Source of the DNA: Exophiala sp. HKRS030
Taxonomy: Eukaryota; Ascomycota; Eurotiomycetes; Chaetothyriales; Herpotrichiellaceae
Direction of reading: 5' to 3'
Assembly: GCA_023897205.1 (NCBI GenBank)
Contig: JAHWDD010000008.1
Coordinates: 1,426,001 to 1,490,000 of the forward strand
Length of the DNA: 64,000 bases
Shown here: positions 33,674-45,100 of the stretch, piece after piece
Position numbering within the stretch: the stretch's first letter is position 1
How the letters are laid out: every line of letters begins with the position of its first letter
The notes under the pieces: generated by a model
The model's input: the letters and a program-made list of their open reading frames with translations, nothing else
Databases searched by the model: none
What the model was told of the DNA's origin: nothing
Position numbers and translations under genes: made by a program

Positions 33674-35415
33674 TGGTGGTACATAAAAAAAAGGAGGGTC
33701 CGAACGAACCATCAACCCAAAACTTGAAAACTGGCTTGTATCTCACCACTGGCTTTGACTTACTTTACTTCCACAAACAACGCCCACACGACACCAAAAG
33801 GGCATGTTACCAACAGGCATATTTACAACACATTACAGCAGCATACTTACAGCGTGGGAAGCATTTCTATCCCCTTTTCTCATATTATCATCATCGACTT
33901 TTCCAGCCCGGCGTCTCCGATTTGATCGGGATGGTATGAGAAAGGGACAAACTGTACATCATACGATGCATACACAATACGGTTCATGGTACATGCATGG
34001 TACATGGTTCAGTGGGTGACGACAAATTTGTTCTTGTTCAACTTTGAATTTCGTTCGAACTTTTCTCTTAGCGATTGTATTTGTTTACCCGGGAGGCGGG
34101 GCGCATTTACTGGTTGTTTGACATGATTTTATCCAATGCCCCCATGATTTCTAGCGTTGGCTTGAGCATTAGCATTGCATTGGTATTGATATGGCATTGG
34201 TATGGCGTGGGGTGTGTATGTGTGTGTGTGCGTGGCGTTTTTGGACCGTCGATTATGGTGGCATAGATACGTACTCTCCGTAGAGAGAGAGAGAGAGATG
34301 CATGTCACCTTTGACCAAAACTATCATGATACCTCTTTCTAGATGGATATCATAATAATAAATAGCACAACCCGTCATCATTCGTTTTTCTCTTCTCTCT
34401 CTCTCTCTCGTCGTGTTTTTTGCTCTTCTCGTCCTTCCTACTCGGATCCCAAGAGTCTCGTTGTCGAGATAAATCTTTTGACCGGCCACAGTCATGTTTC
34501 AAATCCCTCCTTGATTTTGTCCTTTTTTTTCGATGGTCTACTTTTTACTTTTTACTCGTTCACACACTACTACACAAGACCATCAAGACTCGTTCAGACA
34601 CACACACACTCTCTCTCTCTCTCCGGAGTAACTGGGTACCAATAAGTAACTTCATGTTACCTAGGTAGTAATCCACTCCATGCCTCCCTCCCTTCCCCCC
34701 ATGATGGTACTGTGTCTGTCACGAATATATATAAACAAAAAAGACAAACAAATATCACGACATTCAAAAATTTCAATCGTTTCGACAAAACTTGGTTAAA
34801 TTCTGGTCATTGGTTTCCTTTTTTTTTTGAATTGTATCTTTCCATTGATAAGTGTGTGCACGCTTTGTACCCCGTAGAGTCGGCGGAATTTTTCTTATAT
34901 CTAGTGCAGAAAAAAGCCTCTGATAAAAGTCAAGGTCAAGGTCAAGGCCCAAGAAGACAAGACCTGTGGCCATTTCTGCTGCTATCCTAACCCCCCCCGG
35001 AGCATCATCACGCGATGCCCCCTGAATTTCTTTTCATTCCAATCTTCCCCTTTGGTAGTGTCATGGATGTAGGTCGGTGTGAACGGGATAGAAAAGACCA
35101 CACTTTTGCTTTCTAAAAATGTTTGAGTCGCCGGAGTGTATCGGGAACAGAATTCATGAGTTCCCTCCTTTGGTCGTAATTTTTTTTTCAGACAAAGATT
35201 TCGAAGGTTCCCCCACGCCAGCAATGAGGAAACTCCATATACCACAAAAAGACAACCTTGTCCCAAGAAAACTGGTGCTGACAAAATTTGAAACGCCGCT
35301 GTGCTGATTCGTCATGCCGCTAATTCTTCACGAGGACATAAAAAAAAGACATCTGTACATGCCAGTCGATGCTGACAGCGAGGCTGAGCGCAAGAGATAA
35401 TTATAAGCATTAATA
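33674..35415. other. Intergenic with several microsatellites
   Basis: AT-rich 1.7 kb region between a plus-strand and a minus-strand gene whose 3' ends face each other. It holds GA repeats at about 34282-34299, TC repeats at about 34393-34410, and CA then CT tracts at about 34601-34622. A CCTAGGTA palindrome is at 34660-34667 and a run of repeated GGTCAA words at 34930-34946. No gene supported. Confidence 0.55.
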
Positions 35416-37449
35416 TTAGCAATCGTTCATCAGTTTGTTCTTGGGCCAAGCGTAGTCGGTGTTTTCCCTAAAGAAACTGTTAGTTTGGGTATTGTAGAGG
35501 AAACCCGTTGTCCACTTACCACATAGTAATATTCGGGTTGTGGTACACATCATAATGGTTGTTGATGTACTCGGTCGTGGGGTAGCCGTCGGGATCGCAT
35601 GACATTTCACCACTGTCGTCCTGATAGATTCGTATGTAGTCGATCCTCATTTTTGCAGGCATCAATTTCGCCAACCCAGTCAGGTTGAGCGCCGAGAAAC
35701 CAGACGACATACCAAAGTTGACAATGATGGACATGGGCTCCTCAGGAATGACACGCTGAGCAATGTTGCCGTTGGGAGCCAAGGCTTCGCCTTTCAGACG
35801 CCAGACAGGATCTGACCCCACGTACCAGATGATTTCTCCGTTTGAACCAGGCTCATATTCAAAAGCGTACACCTGGTAAGCATTTCCATCATACCATTGA
35901 TTGTTGAGATTTGAGATGCCCGAGACAGCTTGCTGCAGAGGTGCTCCTTTGTACGTGTTCATGGCGGTAACCGAGAAGTCGTATACCTCGACAAAATCGT
36001 AGTTGGGTTGATACCAAATATCGAATGGTGCAACTTGGAACGACTGCGACACCATGCCGATTTCATTGCCCTCCTGATCGAGCGTGCCCACAGTGGCTTC
36101 GATGACATCGATTTCGGGAGAAGACCGAGATTTTCCAGGGCTTGGGTGGTCTTCTCCACTGCATGTACAAGCCGGTAAGCGCATACCAGGTAGGTAATTT
36201 ATACCATCTGGTGAACTTTGGTTGGGTGTGATGCCGGCATCGCAAACATCGTCGTAAGAGTACGGCCATAGACCGTCTGTGGTGGCTGCATATCCAGGTC
36301 GACCCAGATTACCCATTGACCAGAAACCCGGCCAGAAGCCAACAGTATCACCTCGACCAGGCAAGGAGATGCTGGCTTCTAACCTTCCACCCTTGAAACA
36401 TAACTGATTCCATGACTGAAGCATCCCGGAGCGGTAATTTAACCCGTGGTTTTGAAAAGCATCAAAGCGCAGTTCCAGTACACCGTCGGCGGTTGTAGCA
36501 GCATCAGGGTCGTACCATTCCAAATCTCTTGTCACACCATACCAAATATCTACGGCGGTCCAGTATGGATCATCGCCTTCGTAGAATGTCCTTCCGGGCT
36601 TTGAGAATTCATCAGAAAACACCAAATTCCATGTGTTTCCGTGGAAGTCTGTCTTGGTCTTTGCAGACGCAGGAGTGTCGGGGTCAATGAGACCCGTGCG
36701 CATGTTTGTTAGTAAAGGAAGCTTCCCATTACCCACACATCCAATACCCTGCTTGCAAGGATCAGGTGGGTTTGTTATACCTTGCACGAAGGTCCTATGG
36801 GGATGTCAGCATAGAACGATCCGGAGGTAACATACACATACAGAACTGGGTATCCGATGAACAAGACCAGGATGCCGATAACAATAAATGCCAATCCACC
36901 AACGTTGACCAGACCTCGTTTCGTGAAGATATCACAATCTCGTGGCTCTCCGTTGGGATCAGGGTTGTGCAAATAGTCGTCCTTTTCAACGTCCTCCGGA
37001 AATAACAGCAGACCTGCCGACGGCAGAATATTGTATTTTTCTGATACTGTTTGAGTGTTCACATCATTATCCTCGCTTCCAGCTCTTGAGCCTGGTCTAG
37101 ATTGACTCGAGTCCCTGAATGGGTTCTCAAAGCCTCGACTGTCTCGACTTCGATCCGACTCCCAACTAGATCGTCGGGACGAAAAACTCGACGGTGACCT
37201 GAGAGGAGACTGAGAGCCATCATCCCGCAATCTACTACGGCCAGGAGGTAATAATCTTTCAGAAGAATCTCGGAGTGGGTCGCCGGTGTATAAGCGAGGG
37301 GAGGTTCCAGGTCGAGAGGCTGTAGGTACAAGCGTCCGGGAAGAGCTGTTTAGATCTCCACTGACCAGATCATCTTGCCCTGAGTTCAATCGAATATGAG
37401 GAGGCACACGCGGCGGGGGAGAATTGCTGCTGTTGCTCTGGGACGACAT
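35416..37449 (-). CDS. KRE6/SKN1 beta-glucan synthesis protein, GH16
   Basis: Exons 37449-36842, 36794-35520 and 35467-35416 on the minus strand give 644 aa. Type II membrane protein of the KRE6/SKN1 family, needed for beta-1,6-glucan in the cell wall and working in the secretory pathway. N-terminal cytosolic part (about residues 1-180) is Ser/Arg/Pro-rich; one membrane helix (about 184-202, LAFIVIGILVLFIGYPVL) follows; then a lumenal GH16-like domain with WNLVFSDEFSKPGRTFYEGD, GFWPGFWSMGNLGRPGYAAT, and the glutamic-acid signature SPEIDVIEA (about 427-435). It ends with YIRIYQD and a tail ending in KNKLMNDC. The first intron is only 47 nt, with a TGCTGAC branch point. Splicing is required: reading through it ends at a stop soon after the membrane helix. 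Confidence 0.93.
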
Positions 37450-39857
37450 GGTAGCGAGGCGACCGACTCGTCGTCAGGGAGATCGATCGCCGGAGGGAAC
37501 GATGGATTGATAGAACGTGGTTTATTTCAGCCCGATGAGGTGAAGAGGTTGAGAGTACTCCGTAGAGAGTCTCGATTATGTTCGAGAAGAGCAGAGGTTC
37601 AGCGAGGCGTAAACGGGTCGAGATCAGGTCCAGGCCGCTGGTATACGTCGGCTTTGCAGTTGCCGCGGTTTTGGGCGAGTAAAGGTTGAGATAGACTCGG
37701 CGTGAGACGGAGGACGGAGAGTGTGAGGCTTTGGGTCAGGCTGGTGAGAGGATGTGAAGTGCGAAGTGCGCAGAGAGTGAGGCTGAGGTGTAAGTCTACT
37801 CCTTTCTGGCCGGCAGGGAAGTAAGAGCTTTGAGACCAGCGAAAAAGGGTGCGAAACAGTCGCGGGGTTGGCAAAGAGGATTGTTATGCAGAATAGAGAG
37901 TTCGATATCGTTGGTAAGGTTTAAACGAATGTAAGTGCTCTGCCTGGTGAGGTGAGCCACGAATAGAGAGTCTGGGGGAGAGAAGAGGATGTGGTTGACA
38001 GTTGGAAAGAGTTCGTGTTTGTTGCAAGAGTTGCAGCTGAACAGCCTGTGACTTTTGGTGCAGCGAAGGAGAGATGCAGGCCAAAACCTCGGCGGGTCTC
38101 TAGGCACTCTAGGGACGGAGTAGGGGACGCAGGAACGAGATGCCTAAGTGCCTAGTGGCCCTGCTCAGTAGCCCAGGAGACTTGAGGCTGTGGCTTGGTT
38201 GGGGGGTCTCAGTGGTCCCCAATTTTCAAAATCAACAAGTGGGTTATGCTGTACTCCGTACATATCGATCATCAACACCACCACTACCACCGTCCCACTA
38301 TGAGCAGCATTGCAGTACGGAGTGCAGCATTCCAATTACGGTCGCTACATCGAAGACCGGTACGGCTATCTACAATATCTATCTTTACCGCGAGCCCTCA
38401 GATGCCAGAAGAAAGTCCGAGAGCATTGTACTTACATTGCCCCCCAATCCTTTTTTTTAGCTGCTGACTATTCCTGGCAACAGAATAACACATCCTATTC
38501 GAAGCACGATTACCTCTGACTTTCCGCGTAAATACCCCGTAGAGTGAGGGCCAACATCTGTCGTCGCGGCTTAGGGATCCCAACGGCCTTTTGCGTTGCC
38601 TCTGCCTTGTCGCTTTGGAATCTGTCCAGCATATGACGGTGATATAAAATGCAGACAAGGCTGTTCACAAAGCCAGTCTCCTTGACCATCTTCACGCCTC
38701 GAAGCAAATCGAGATCAGGTCTGGAAGCGTCGAGCATGACTTTCCTGCGTTTTCAGAACAAGACTTGTCGCAGCAGCGAATCCACTGCGGGCCACAATGA
38801 TTAGCCAGTTGAGGATCCTGAGTGTGAGTTACGAAAGCAGACAGGGACCGGGGGGTGACAGAGGAGCCGCAGTCCATTGTTTGTTGCCAAACAGAAACCA
38901 GCGCAGCGAGTGTCTGAAAAAGGAACGCGCGTGCAGGCCCTTCGGTGGGCGTGGCACAGCGACCATGTCAGGGGCCATCATCCACCAATTGAGGCAAATG
39001 ATTGCGGGTGGCGTTGCTAGTGTCGAATCTTGACTTGCGGACCCTTTTGTCTGAGGATAAGGACGATCCTGCCGAAGTGCAATCTGACAATACTTCACCC
39101 GGTCTCGATCTATTGGTCAAGGCTTCAGGGGGAACAGCGCCTGGATCTCCTGTAAAAGAAAACTGGATGCTTGGAAGCTATCATGGAAATTACGCCAGGA
39201 AACTGCCCAGCCTGGGGTTCGTCGACCAAGACTTTGGCATCTTTGATATCGACAAGGACAAGCTGACTTCTCTTGGAGCACGATTTACACTCAAGCGTTA
39301 CTCCTTACTCCATACACGCACAGCTTACAGGTACGGACTTCGGGGTTCTCTGTGGCATTGTCGGGTACGGAGTATTGAATCCGGCCTTCAGGATCATCTT
39401 GACATGCTTCCTCAGGCCCCTGTTACTAAGCAATCATATCCAGGCCCACGACCTGGCGGCTATTGTTTCGCTCTCGTTTCGGTAAATGACCATTCCACTC
39501 TCCGCGAAGATATCATCATCATCCACAAAGACTGCCAGATGCCACGACTGTGGCTGGTGACGAGAGCACGAGAAAGGGGTGGTAGAGCTGATAAGATGTC
39601 GCGTGCCTAGATTGTGTTGTTCTCCTGTCTTCACACCCTCAGCCTGTGGACCATCGGACAATTAAACGGGCACTCTCCACCAGAAGTCTTTTGCTCCGTA
39701 CGTCTGATAGTACTCCGTACATCTCCACCAATGTGCAGCCTAGCTGCTGTCTGGCTCATCTTCAAGAATGGATTCCTCATCTTTGAACTCATGGTGGTAC
39801 AATAATAGGAAGTACACAAACACCGTGCTTGCATAGAACCGCAATCATCGAACTCAC
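37450..39857. other. Intergenic or unresolved 3' exons
   Basis: Bases 37450-38110 are likely the KRE6 promoter and leader on the minus strand. Bases 38500-39857 may hold 3' exons of the orphan minus-strand gene starting at 40912: an open minus frame at 38737-38510 contains LLRGVKMVKETGFVNSLVC and another at 38877-38692 contains several cysteines, but I could not join them with confidence. TACTCCGTA/TACGGAGTA copies are at 37556, 38252, 39366 and 39711. Nothing else supported. Confidence 0.4.
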
Positions 39858-40912
39858 CGTCTTTCTGATCATCTTTTCCAAGGTTTCGTTTGACACGCTC
39901 TTGATCTGCGGTGATGGACACAGAAATGCGAATGCAGATCGCGTCAGGTTCAATCAGGTATGAGTGCTGTCTTTGGTCTAGGCATCAAGTCATAACATGC
40001 AGGCGAATCGTCGCTCATGCTGATCCTCTATGGCTTCCATGATTTCAAACATTTGCAATCAACTTCATACCTGGTACCAGCATCTCTTCGTTGTCGGCGA
40101 CGCACGAGGCGCAGATCGAAAACGCAGGAAGGGAGTCCCTGCAGAACTCTGAGATGACTCTTTCTTTGAATATACTCTCCGCGTGTATCAATATCTCCAT
40201 GGTTGAGATGGACTGTACCTGAATCCAGGGAGTGTCATCAACACAGCAACGGAGCTGCACAAGCAGAATTAACCCTCGCTATAACATAGGTTTGCCTACC
40301 CTCTCCGCTTGGTCCCCTCGAACGGCCTGGGCAGAGACTTGTTCCGTGTTCTGACTGAACGGCTTCATTGATGTTGTCGGCTCCTCGAAAGTTTCCCATG
40401 CTTTACCGACGTCTTGAGGCACCATCGATGGCTGTCAATGTATTATGGAGAGTCCGAAACGTGATGTTGTTGTACTGTAATGTGTTTGACCAGTGAGACG
40501 AAGTACGGCGAAGCAGAACCACGAAAAGCCACAGTCGCGCCGAAACAATTCACACTTCACACTTCACACACTGCGGCCAACCATTCATTTTTCTTCTTTA
40601 TGTGCCTTTGAGGTTCAAGTGAGAGATGGTTGAACGAGCAGTCCCGTTGCCTGCTGTGTGGTGGTGATATCTGAGGTAGGCTGTTTTGGTGGTGATGTGT
40701 CTCCTAGCAGGAAAAGAACAATATCAAGCTCGTTAGTATTGTCCCTGATGTCTCTCATTATCTGGTGCGTCCTGACCTTTCTCACTCCAGATTGATGGCA
40801 AGATTGAAACATTCAAGTTGACATCTACCTCATTTTGGTGGATAAGTCGTGCCTGTAAAGCACGGATTCGCTCTCTTTTGGCCTGGAGATGCGGCGTGAC
40901 ACGGTCGGTCAT
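39858..40912 (-). CDS. Orphan multi-exon gene, 3' end unresolved
   Basis: Five consecutive minus-strand exons can be drawn with GT-AG sites: 40912-40829, 40703-40572, 40431-40300, 40254-40078 and 39905-39858. All have whole codon numbers and together give 191 open codons. The N-terminus is basic and helical (HLQAKRERIRALQARLIHQN). The later part, ILIHAESIFKERVISEFC then DSLPAFSICASCVADNEEML and SNETLEKMIRKT, reminds me of the middle region of fungal-specific transcription factors, but no zinc cluster or bZIP is present, and I give this little weight. A perfect donor GTGAGT follows the fifth exon, so the gene should continue, but the next exon is not clear. It could also be a decaying gene. 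It diverges from the Ste2-like receptor. Confidence 0.35.
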
Positions 40913-41273
40913 GGATGAGAGATAAAGATGAAGTTTGCGTCGTGTCTCTTCTCATGTGGGTTTGCGCCGGTCTCTTTCGACTCTGCTTTTCTATTCGCAC
41001 TTCGCATGGTCTGATGTTCCTTTCTGTTCGCGACGCCGAGAAGAGAATCTCACAAGTGACTGAGTTGTGATTCTCCCAAATCCGCCTCGATCGTCTTCTC
41101 ACCATCGTCCCTTTTCCACACTTTCCAGCCCACATCTCTTCCACCTTTCGTATCTCTACCGCGACGACGAGAGCATCAGTTTCATCATAGTATCTACCTG
41201 TCTACGTCGTCTACGTCGTCTTCTCTTTGTTCTCGTCATCACGACATCCAGTCTTCCCTTCCCCTCCTCAAAG
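40913..41273. promoter_or_regulatory. Shared divergent promoter region
   Basis: 361 bp lie between the proposed start of the minus-strand orphan gene and the Ste2-like receptor. The plus-facing half is rich in C and T with CGTCGTCTACGTCGTC-type repeats near 41200-41225, a common leader pattern here. No recognised factor site is claimed. Confidence 0.4.
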
Positions 41274-42757
41274 ATGGCGTCAACCGTGGTCCTCGCTACG
41301 CCCACGGCCAGCCCGACCGTTTTCCCTACCGCAGGAATCGGCGGCGAATACTACACCAACCCCCTCTTCGAGGTCCCCGTCTACACCGGCTACGCCCGAA
41401 GTGCCATCACCTGGCAGATGCTCGATGCCTGGAACATCGTCGGTCTCCAGTACGCCGTCGCCGAGGGCATCGCCTGCGGCCTCATCTGGGCCACCTTCAT
41501 CTACCTCCTCGCGTTGACCCCTTCACGCAAACGTTCCACGCGTTTCCACATCATCCTCTTCACCGGCCTCTGCTTCGAAACGACCCATCTCACCATGGAC
41601 GCCATCTCGCTCGTCACGCCCGGTCTCTCCGCGAACTCGGCGTACCTCGTCCTCACGCGCGACATGGCCTCCAGCGTCTGGACGACCTCGTACAAGGCTT
41701 TCTACACTTCCACTCAGGCACTGAACTGGGTCGCCTTCATCTGCGCCACGACTTGTCTCTGGATCCAAGCTCAGGGCCTCCTGACCACGCTCAAAGTTCG
41801 CTCCTCGATCGCCTACGTCGTCGTCCTCGTCTACCTCGTCTCGGCCGCGCTCGCCACCTTGATCGCTTCGCTGGTCTACTGGATCTACCAGATCAAGGTC
41901 ATACCGGACAACATCGACTGGGACATGGCACTGTACGCTAGGAAATTGAGAAACATTTACCTGGTGAGTTCAGGACCTCCAGGCTTCGGAAGCGACTGCA
42001 TATTCTACACCTCCTTCTGCTCCGCACCTGCGTACCTACTTACCTACTTACCCACCTGGGGTTTTTGTTCTGACATGGTTTTACACAGTTGCTCTACGCC
42101 ATCAGCATCGGCAGCTTTTCCCTCGTCAACCTCTTCTCGGTCCTTGAAATCATGTGGCGTCGACCCTTTTCCATCATCAAATCAGAGAGCGTCTACCATT
42201 CGGCGTTGAATCTTTTGGGTCTCTTGGGAATTCAATCTTGCCTCGTACCACGTAAGTCTTTGCTTTTATTGTCGACAGATATCTTTGCCTCTACCTTCTC
42301 TCTCTGTCTCTTGATTCTGCTTCGTTTTTGGGGGGGTTTTTTTTCTGATCAAAAATTGACAGTCATCTTTTGCATCATGCAAATCGTCTACACCGGCAAC
42401 GAATGGGTTCTTCCCGCCCTCTTGTTGCCTTCGGTCTACCTCATCCTCCCGCTCGGCACGCTCTTCGTGACCATCAACGCCACCAACACCACCACCACCA
42501 CCACCACCGACGACAACGAGACGAGAAAGGGGGACGGGGAAGGTGTGGCGACGTCGCCGCGCAAGTTGGCCGCCGACATGATGAGTCCTCTCAAGAAGAG
42601 GCACGTGCAACGCGACGGCGCTTCTTCTTCTCCGTCCCCCTCCGCCGTCATCATGCCCGACGACAGTACTGTCGTCGAGGCACCGTCCGTGGTCATCGAC
42701 TGGGCCGACCAGGACAACAACAAGGTCGACGGCAAGGCAAAGACCCTCGAGGTCTAA
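41274..42757 (+). CDS. Ste2-like alpha-pheromone receptor (7TM)
   Basis: Exons 41274-41963, 42089-42251 and 42363-42757 give 415 aa. The N-terminus (about 50 residues) is Thr/Ala/Pro-rich and extracellular. Seven membrane segments follow, including LQYAVAEGIACGLIWATFIY, FHIILFTGLCFETTHLTMDA, ALNWVAFICATTCLWIQAQG, SIAYVVVLVYLVSAALATLI and SIGSFSLVNLFSVLEIM. After the last splice comes SCLVPLIFCIMQIVYTG, then WVLPALLLPSVYLILPLGTL and FVTINATN. The last stretch, with LP-x-x-L near the end of helix 7 followed by a short polar segment, resembles the Ste2/PreB class. The cytoplasmic tail is Thr/Asp-rich and ends acidic. If right, it senses the alpha-type mating pheromone and signals through a G protein to the MAP-kinase pathway. 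A diverged receptor with a different ligand is possible. Confidence 0.65.
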
Positions 42758-43025
42758 AATTCCCCATGAGGGCCCTGACTAGTCGAATGGAAATGTTTGG
42801 CGTTGACAATGAGTTTTTCTCCCTGCATAACCGTGATTCCTCAACCCTCGTTTTGTCTCGTTCAGTTCGAGCCAGTGTCCGCCGTCTCTACATCGTACCC
42901 GCCCCCAACTTTTGAGTCGTTCGAGTTCAGTGTGACCTCGTAAGTGGGGATCGTAAGTTCATTGCGAGGCCAAAGTAATGTAGATTGTGACCTTGTACAG
43001 GCGGTGACTGGTTAATCACGCTACT

Positions 43026-44822
43026 TCAACTGACGGTCTCGATGGTCTGACGCTTGACGAGCCTCACCCACCGCCTCCTCCTCCACTCCCCTGTCCGTCC
43101 CGTATTGTCAAACACCGTCGCCTCCTCCCAGTCCTTGGTCAGCTTCTTCGACTTCTGATCCCTTTCGCTCCTCTGCTTCTTCCTTTTGTTCCCCTCGTCC
43201 TCTCGATTGAGGGACGGGACGTTGTAGTCTCCGTAGGCCAGCCACAGGTCGTCCTCGCGGCTCGCGCCACTGCCCGGGACCGGTGGTAGGTCCCACACCC
43301 AGCCTCCAAAATCCGCATTGACACTCTCTCGTCGGGCCGTCGAGACGGCGGCGCTCGCGCCGTCCGCGCCGTGGTGCAGTACGTCATACTCCACGCCCAC
43401 GACGAGACGATCGTTCACCCACTCCCCGGCTTCGAGGTCGAGTTCCCACTTCTTCGAGGCCCACTCCCAGCCATCGGGCGGCGACACATCCTCGAAGAAC
43501 CGTGTCCCTCGTGGGCGGTCGCCCGCTATGCGCGAGGGCGAGAGCGGGTCGTACGGGGAGGGGGTGAAGAGGTGAGGTTGCCATTCTGCGGCCTTGTCGG
43601 ATGCGACCGACCGGAGCGGACGGTGTTGGAGTTCAAAAATCTCCACTTCCCGTGTCTCTGGGGTCGTGGAGAGGGTGACCTCGGAGAACGCGGTGAGCGA
43701 AGAATGGATGGCCGCCGGGGTGGCGGGGAGAGGGATGCCGTGAATGTAGCGTGCGTGTCTGAGGGCTGGATCGTTGAGGGCTTGTTGTGTTTGTGCTTCG
43801 GCCCGTTTCTGTAGCCGCAGCAGGTATGACTGTGCGGTTGGGTGGGATGATACAGTGACCGTCCACCCTAGAACGAGGGCGATCAGGCGCCAGGGCAGAA
43901 GGTGAGCCGTGATCAGCGAAGCGGTGGTCAGGATCGTGAGGTACAGGAATACTTGTGAGGAGAAGGCTTCGTTGCTGAAGTTCGTGACCGGGGCAATCGA
44001 TTGCACGAGAGCGTCGTGGAGGTTGGAAAAGTCGGCCATGGAATTTTGGAGGTCACGCATGTTGCGGAAGAAGTCTTTGGAGGTCTCGCTCGCGGGCTTG
44101 ATGGTCCGAGCGGGAGCCAGTGCCGGGCCGGTGTAGGCTTGTTGATATGAGTAGGGAGTCGTGCTGGACGTCGACTGCTGCGGAGGCGGTGGGTGGCGTG
44201 AGGTGAAGGCCGGAATCATGATGAAGAGAAGGGCGACGGCGACGGGAAGAACCACGAGGAGATATGGATCCAGGCAGACAAACGTGTATGCCGCCAGGAA
44301 AGACAGAGTGTGAGTAGGTGTACGCCAGGTGAAGAGGCGGATGACTCGGTTCTGAAACACGAAAACTATCCCGATGCGAGCGTTGAAGCGGCGGAAGTTG
44401 TTGGTCATAAGAGGGAGGCTGAAGGCGGGTCGTGCGACATACTTGGACGATCGATGATCAACCGGGATCGCGGATTCGCCCTCTTCGTCATCATCAACAT
44501 CTTCTGCCGGGATGACTTGTTGGAGGATCCTGAGAGTTGTGTGAGTGAGCTGTCGACTTGAACTGGGCCACCAGAGAGCTTACTTGGAAAACAGTCTGTC
44601 TTGAAGGGAGGGCTTGCTTGCTGTCGCTGGCTCGTGCTCTTCTAGCTGAGAAGCAAGGAACCCATGGCTTTTGGCCTTCAGGCGCGATGGTGATAGAGTG
44701 CGTCTGACTTTGTCTCGCTTTCTTGTTCTTTCTTCTCCCGTCTCGGCATCGTCAGTCGGAACCGATATCAAAGGAAGTGGTTCGTCGCGATTGACGAATG
44801 CGTCTGCGGTGAATTCATCCAT
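43026..44822 (-). CDS. Peroxisomal membrane protein, Pex24/Pex28-29 type
   Basis: Two exons, 44822-44584 and 44529-43026, giving 580 aa. It belongs to the fungal peroxin family that regulates peroxisome number and ER-peroxisome contacts. Seen: an Asp/Glu-rich N-terminus with LSPSRLKAKSHGFLASQLEE; a LQDRLFSKILQQVIP segment across the splice; two hydrophobic regions (about 158-185, LSFLAAYTFVCLDPYLLVVL, and about 268-300, FLYLTILTTASLITAHLLPW); and a C-terminal DysF-like beta domain with EVEIFELQHR and SPPDGWEWASKKWELDLEAG, the dysferlin-type paired W motifs. It ends with WRRRRWVRLVKRQ, the second DysF W/R motif. Which subgroup (Pex24 versus Pex23/30) cannot be settled by eye; I prefer Pex24. 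The start at 44822 is the first ATG of the long frame. Confidence 0.8.
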
Positions 44823-44970
44823 CTCGATCAAGTTATCCCATGTTCATCGATGATGGTATTGATCAGGAGCCAGTACTGGGACGGTGTTGGACGTTGGACA
44901 CACTGGGTGACTGGATGGGTGGTTGTCATGCCTGCCTAGGGCTGTGTCCGGAGTATGTCATAATACGTCG

Positions 44971-45100
44971 TCGGCATCATGTTGACATGTGCGAGCCACA
45001 TCACGTGGACAACCGAACGCCACTTCACTTGGCGTTGTGGCTTTATTCCACCAGACGCCTCTAAGTCATCGGCCGGCCATTAAAGACTCTAACAAGTCGA
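44971..45100 (+). repeat. Dispersed repeat, copy A (pair with 60501-60628)
   Basis: The block around ACATCACGTGGACAACCGAA and CACTTCACTTGGCG, then GTGGCTTTATTCCACCAGAC, is repeated on the minus strand at 60501-60628. The two copies match at roughly four bases in five, including single-base indels. Neither copy codes for anything visible. Both lie in intergenic DNA, about 15.5 kb apart and in opposite orientation. Confidence 0.8.

Noticed and set aside
39002..39610. 202-codon plus-strand frame
   Set aside because: Lies opposite the possible 3' part of the minus-strand orphan gene; its composition and lack of a domain suggest a shadow.
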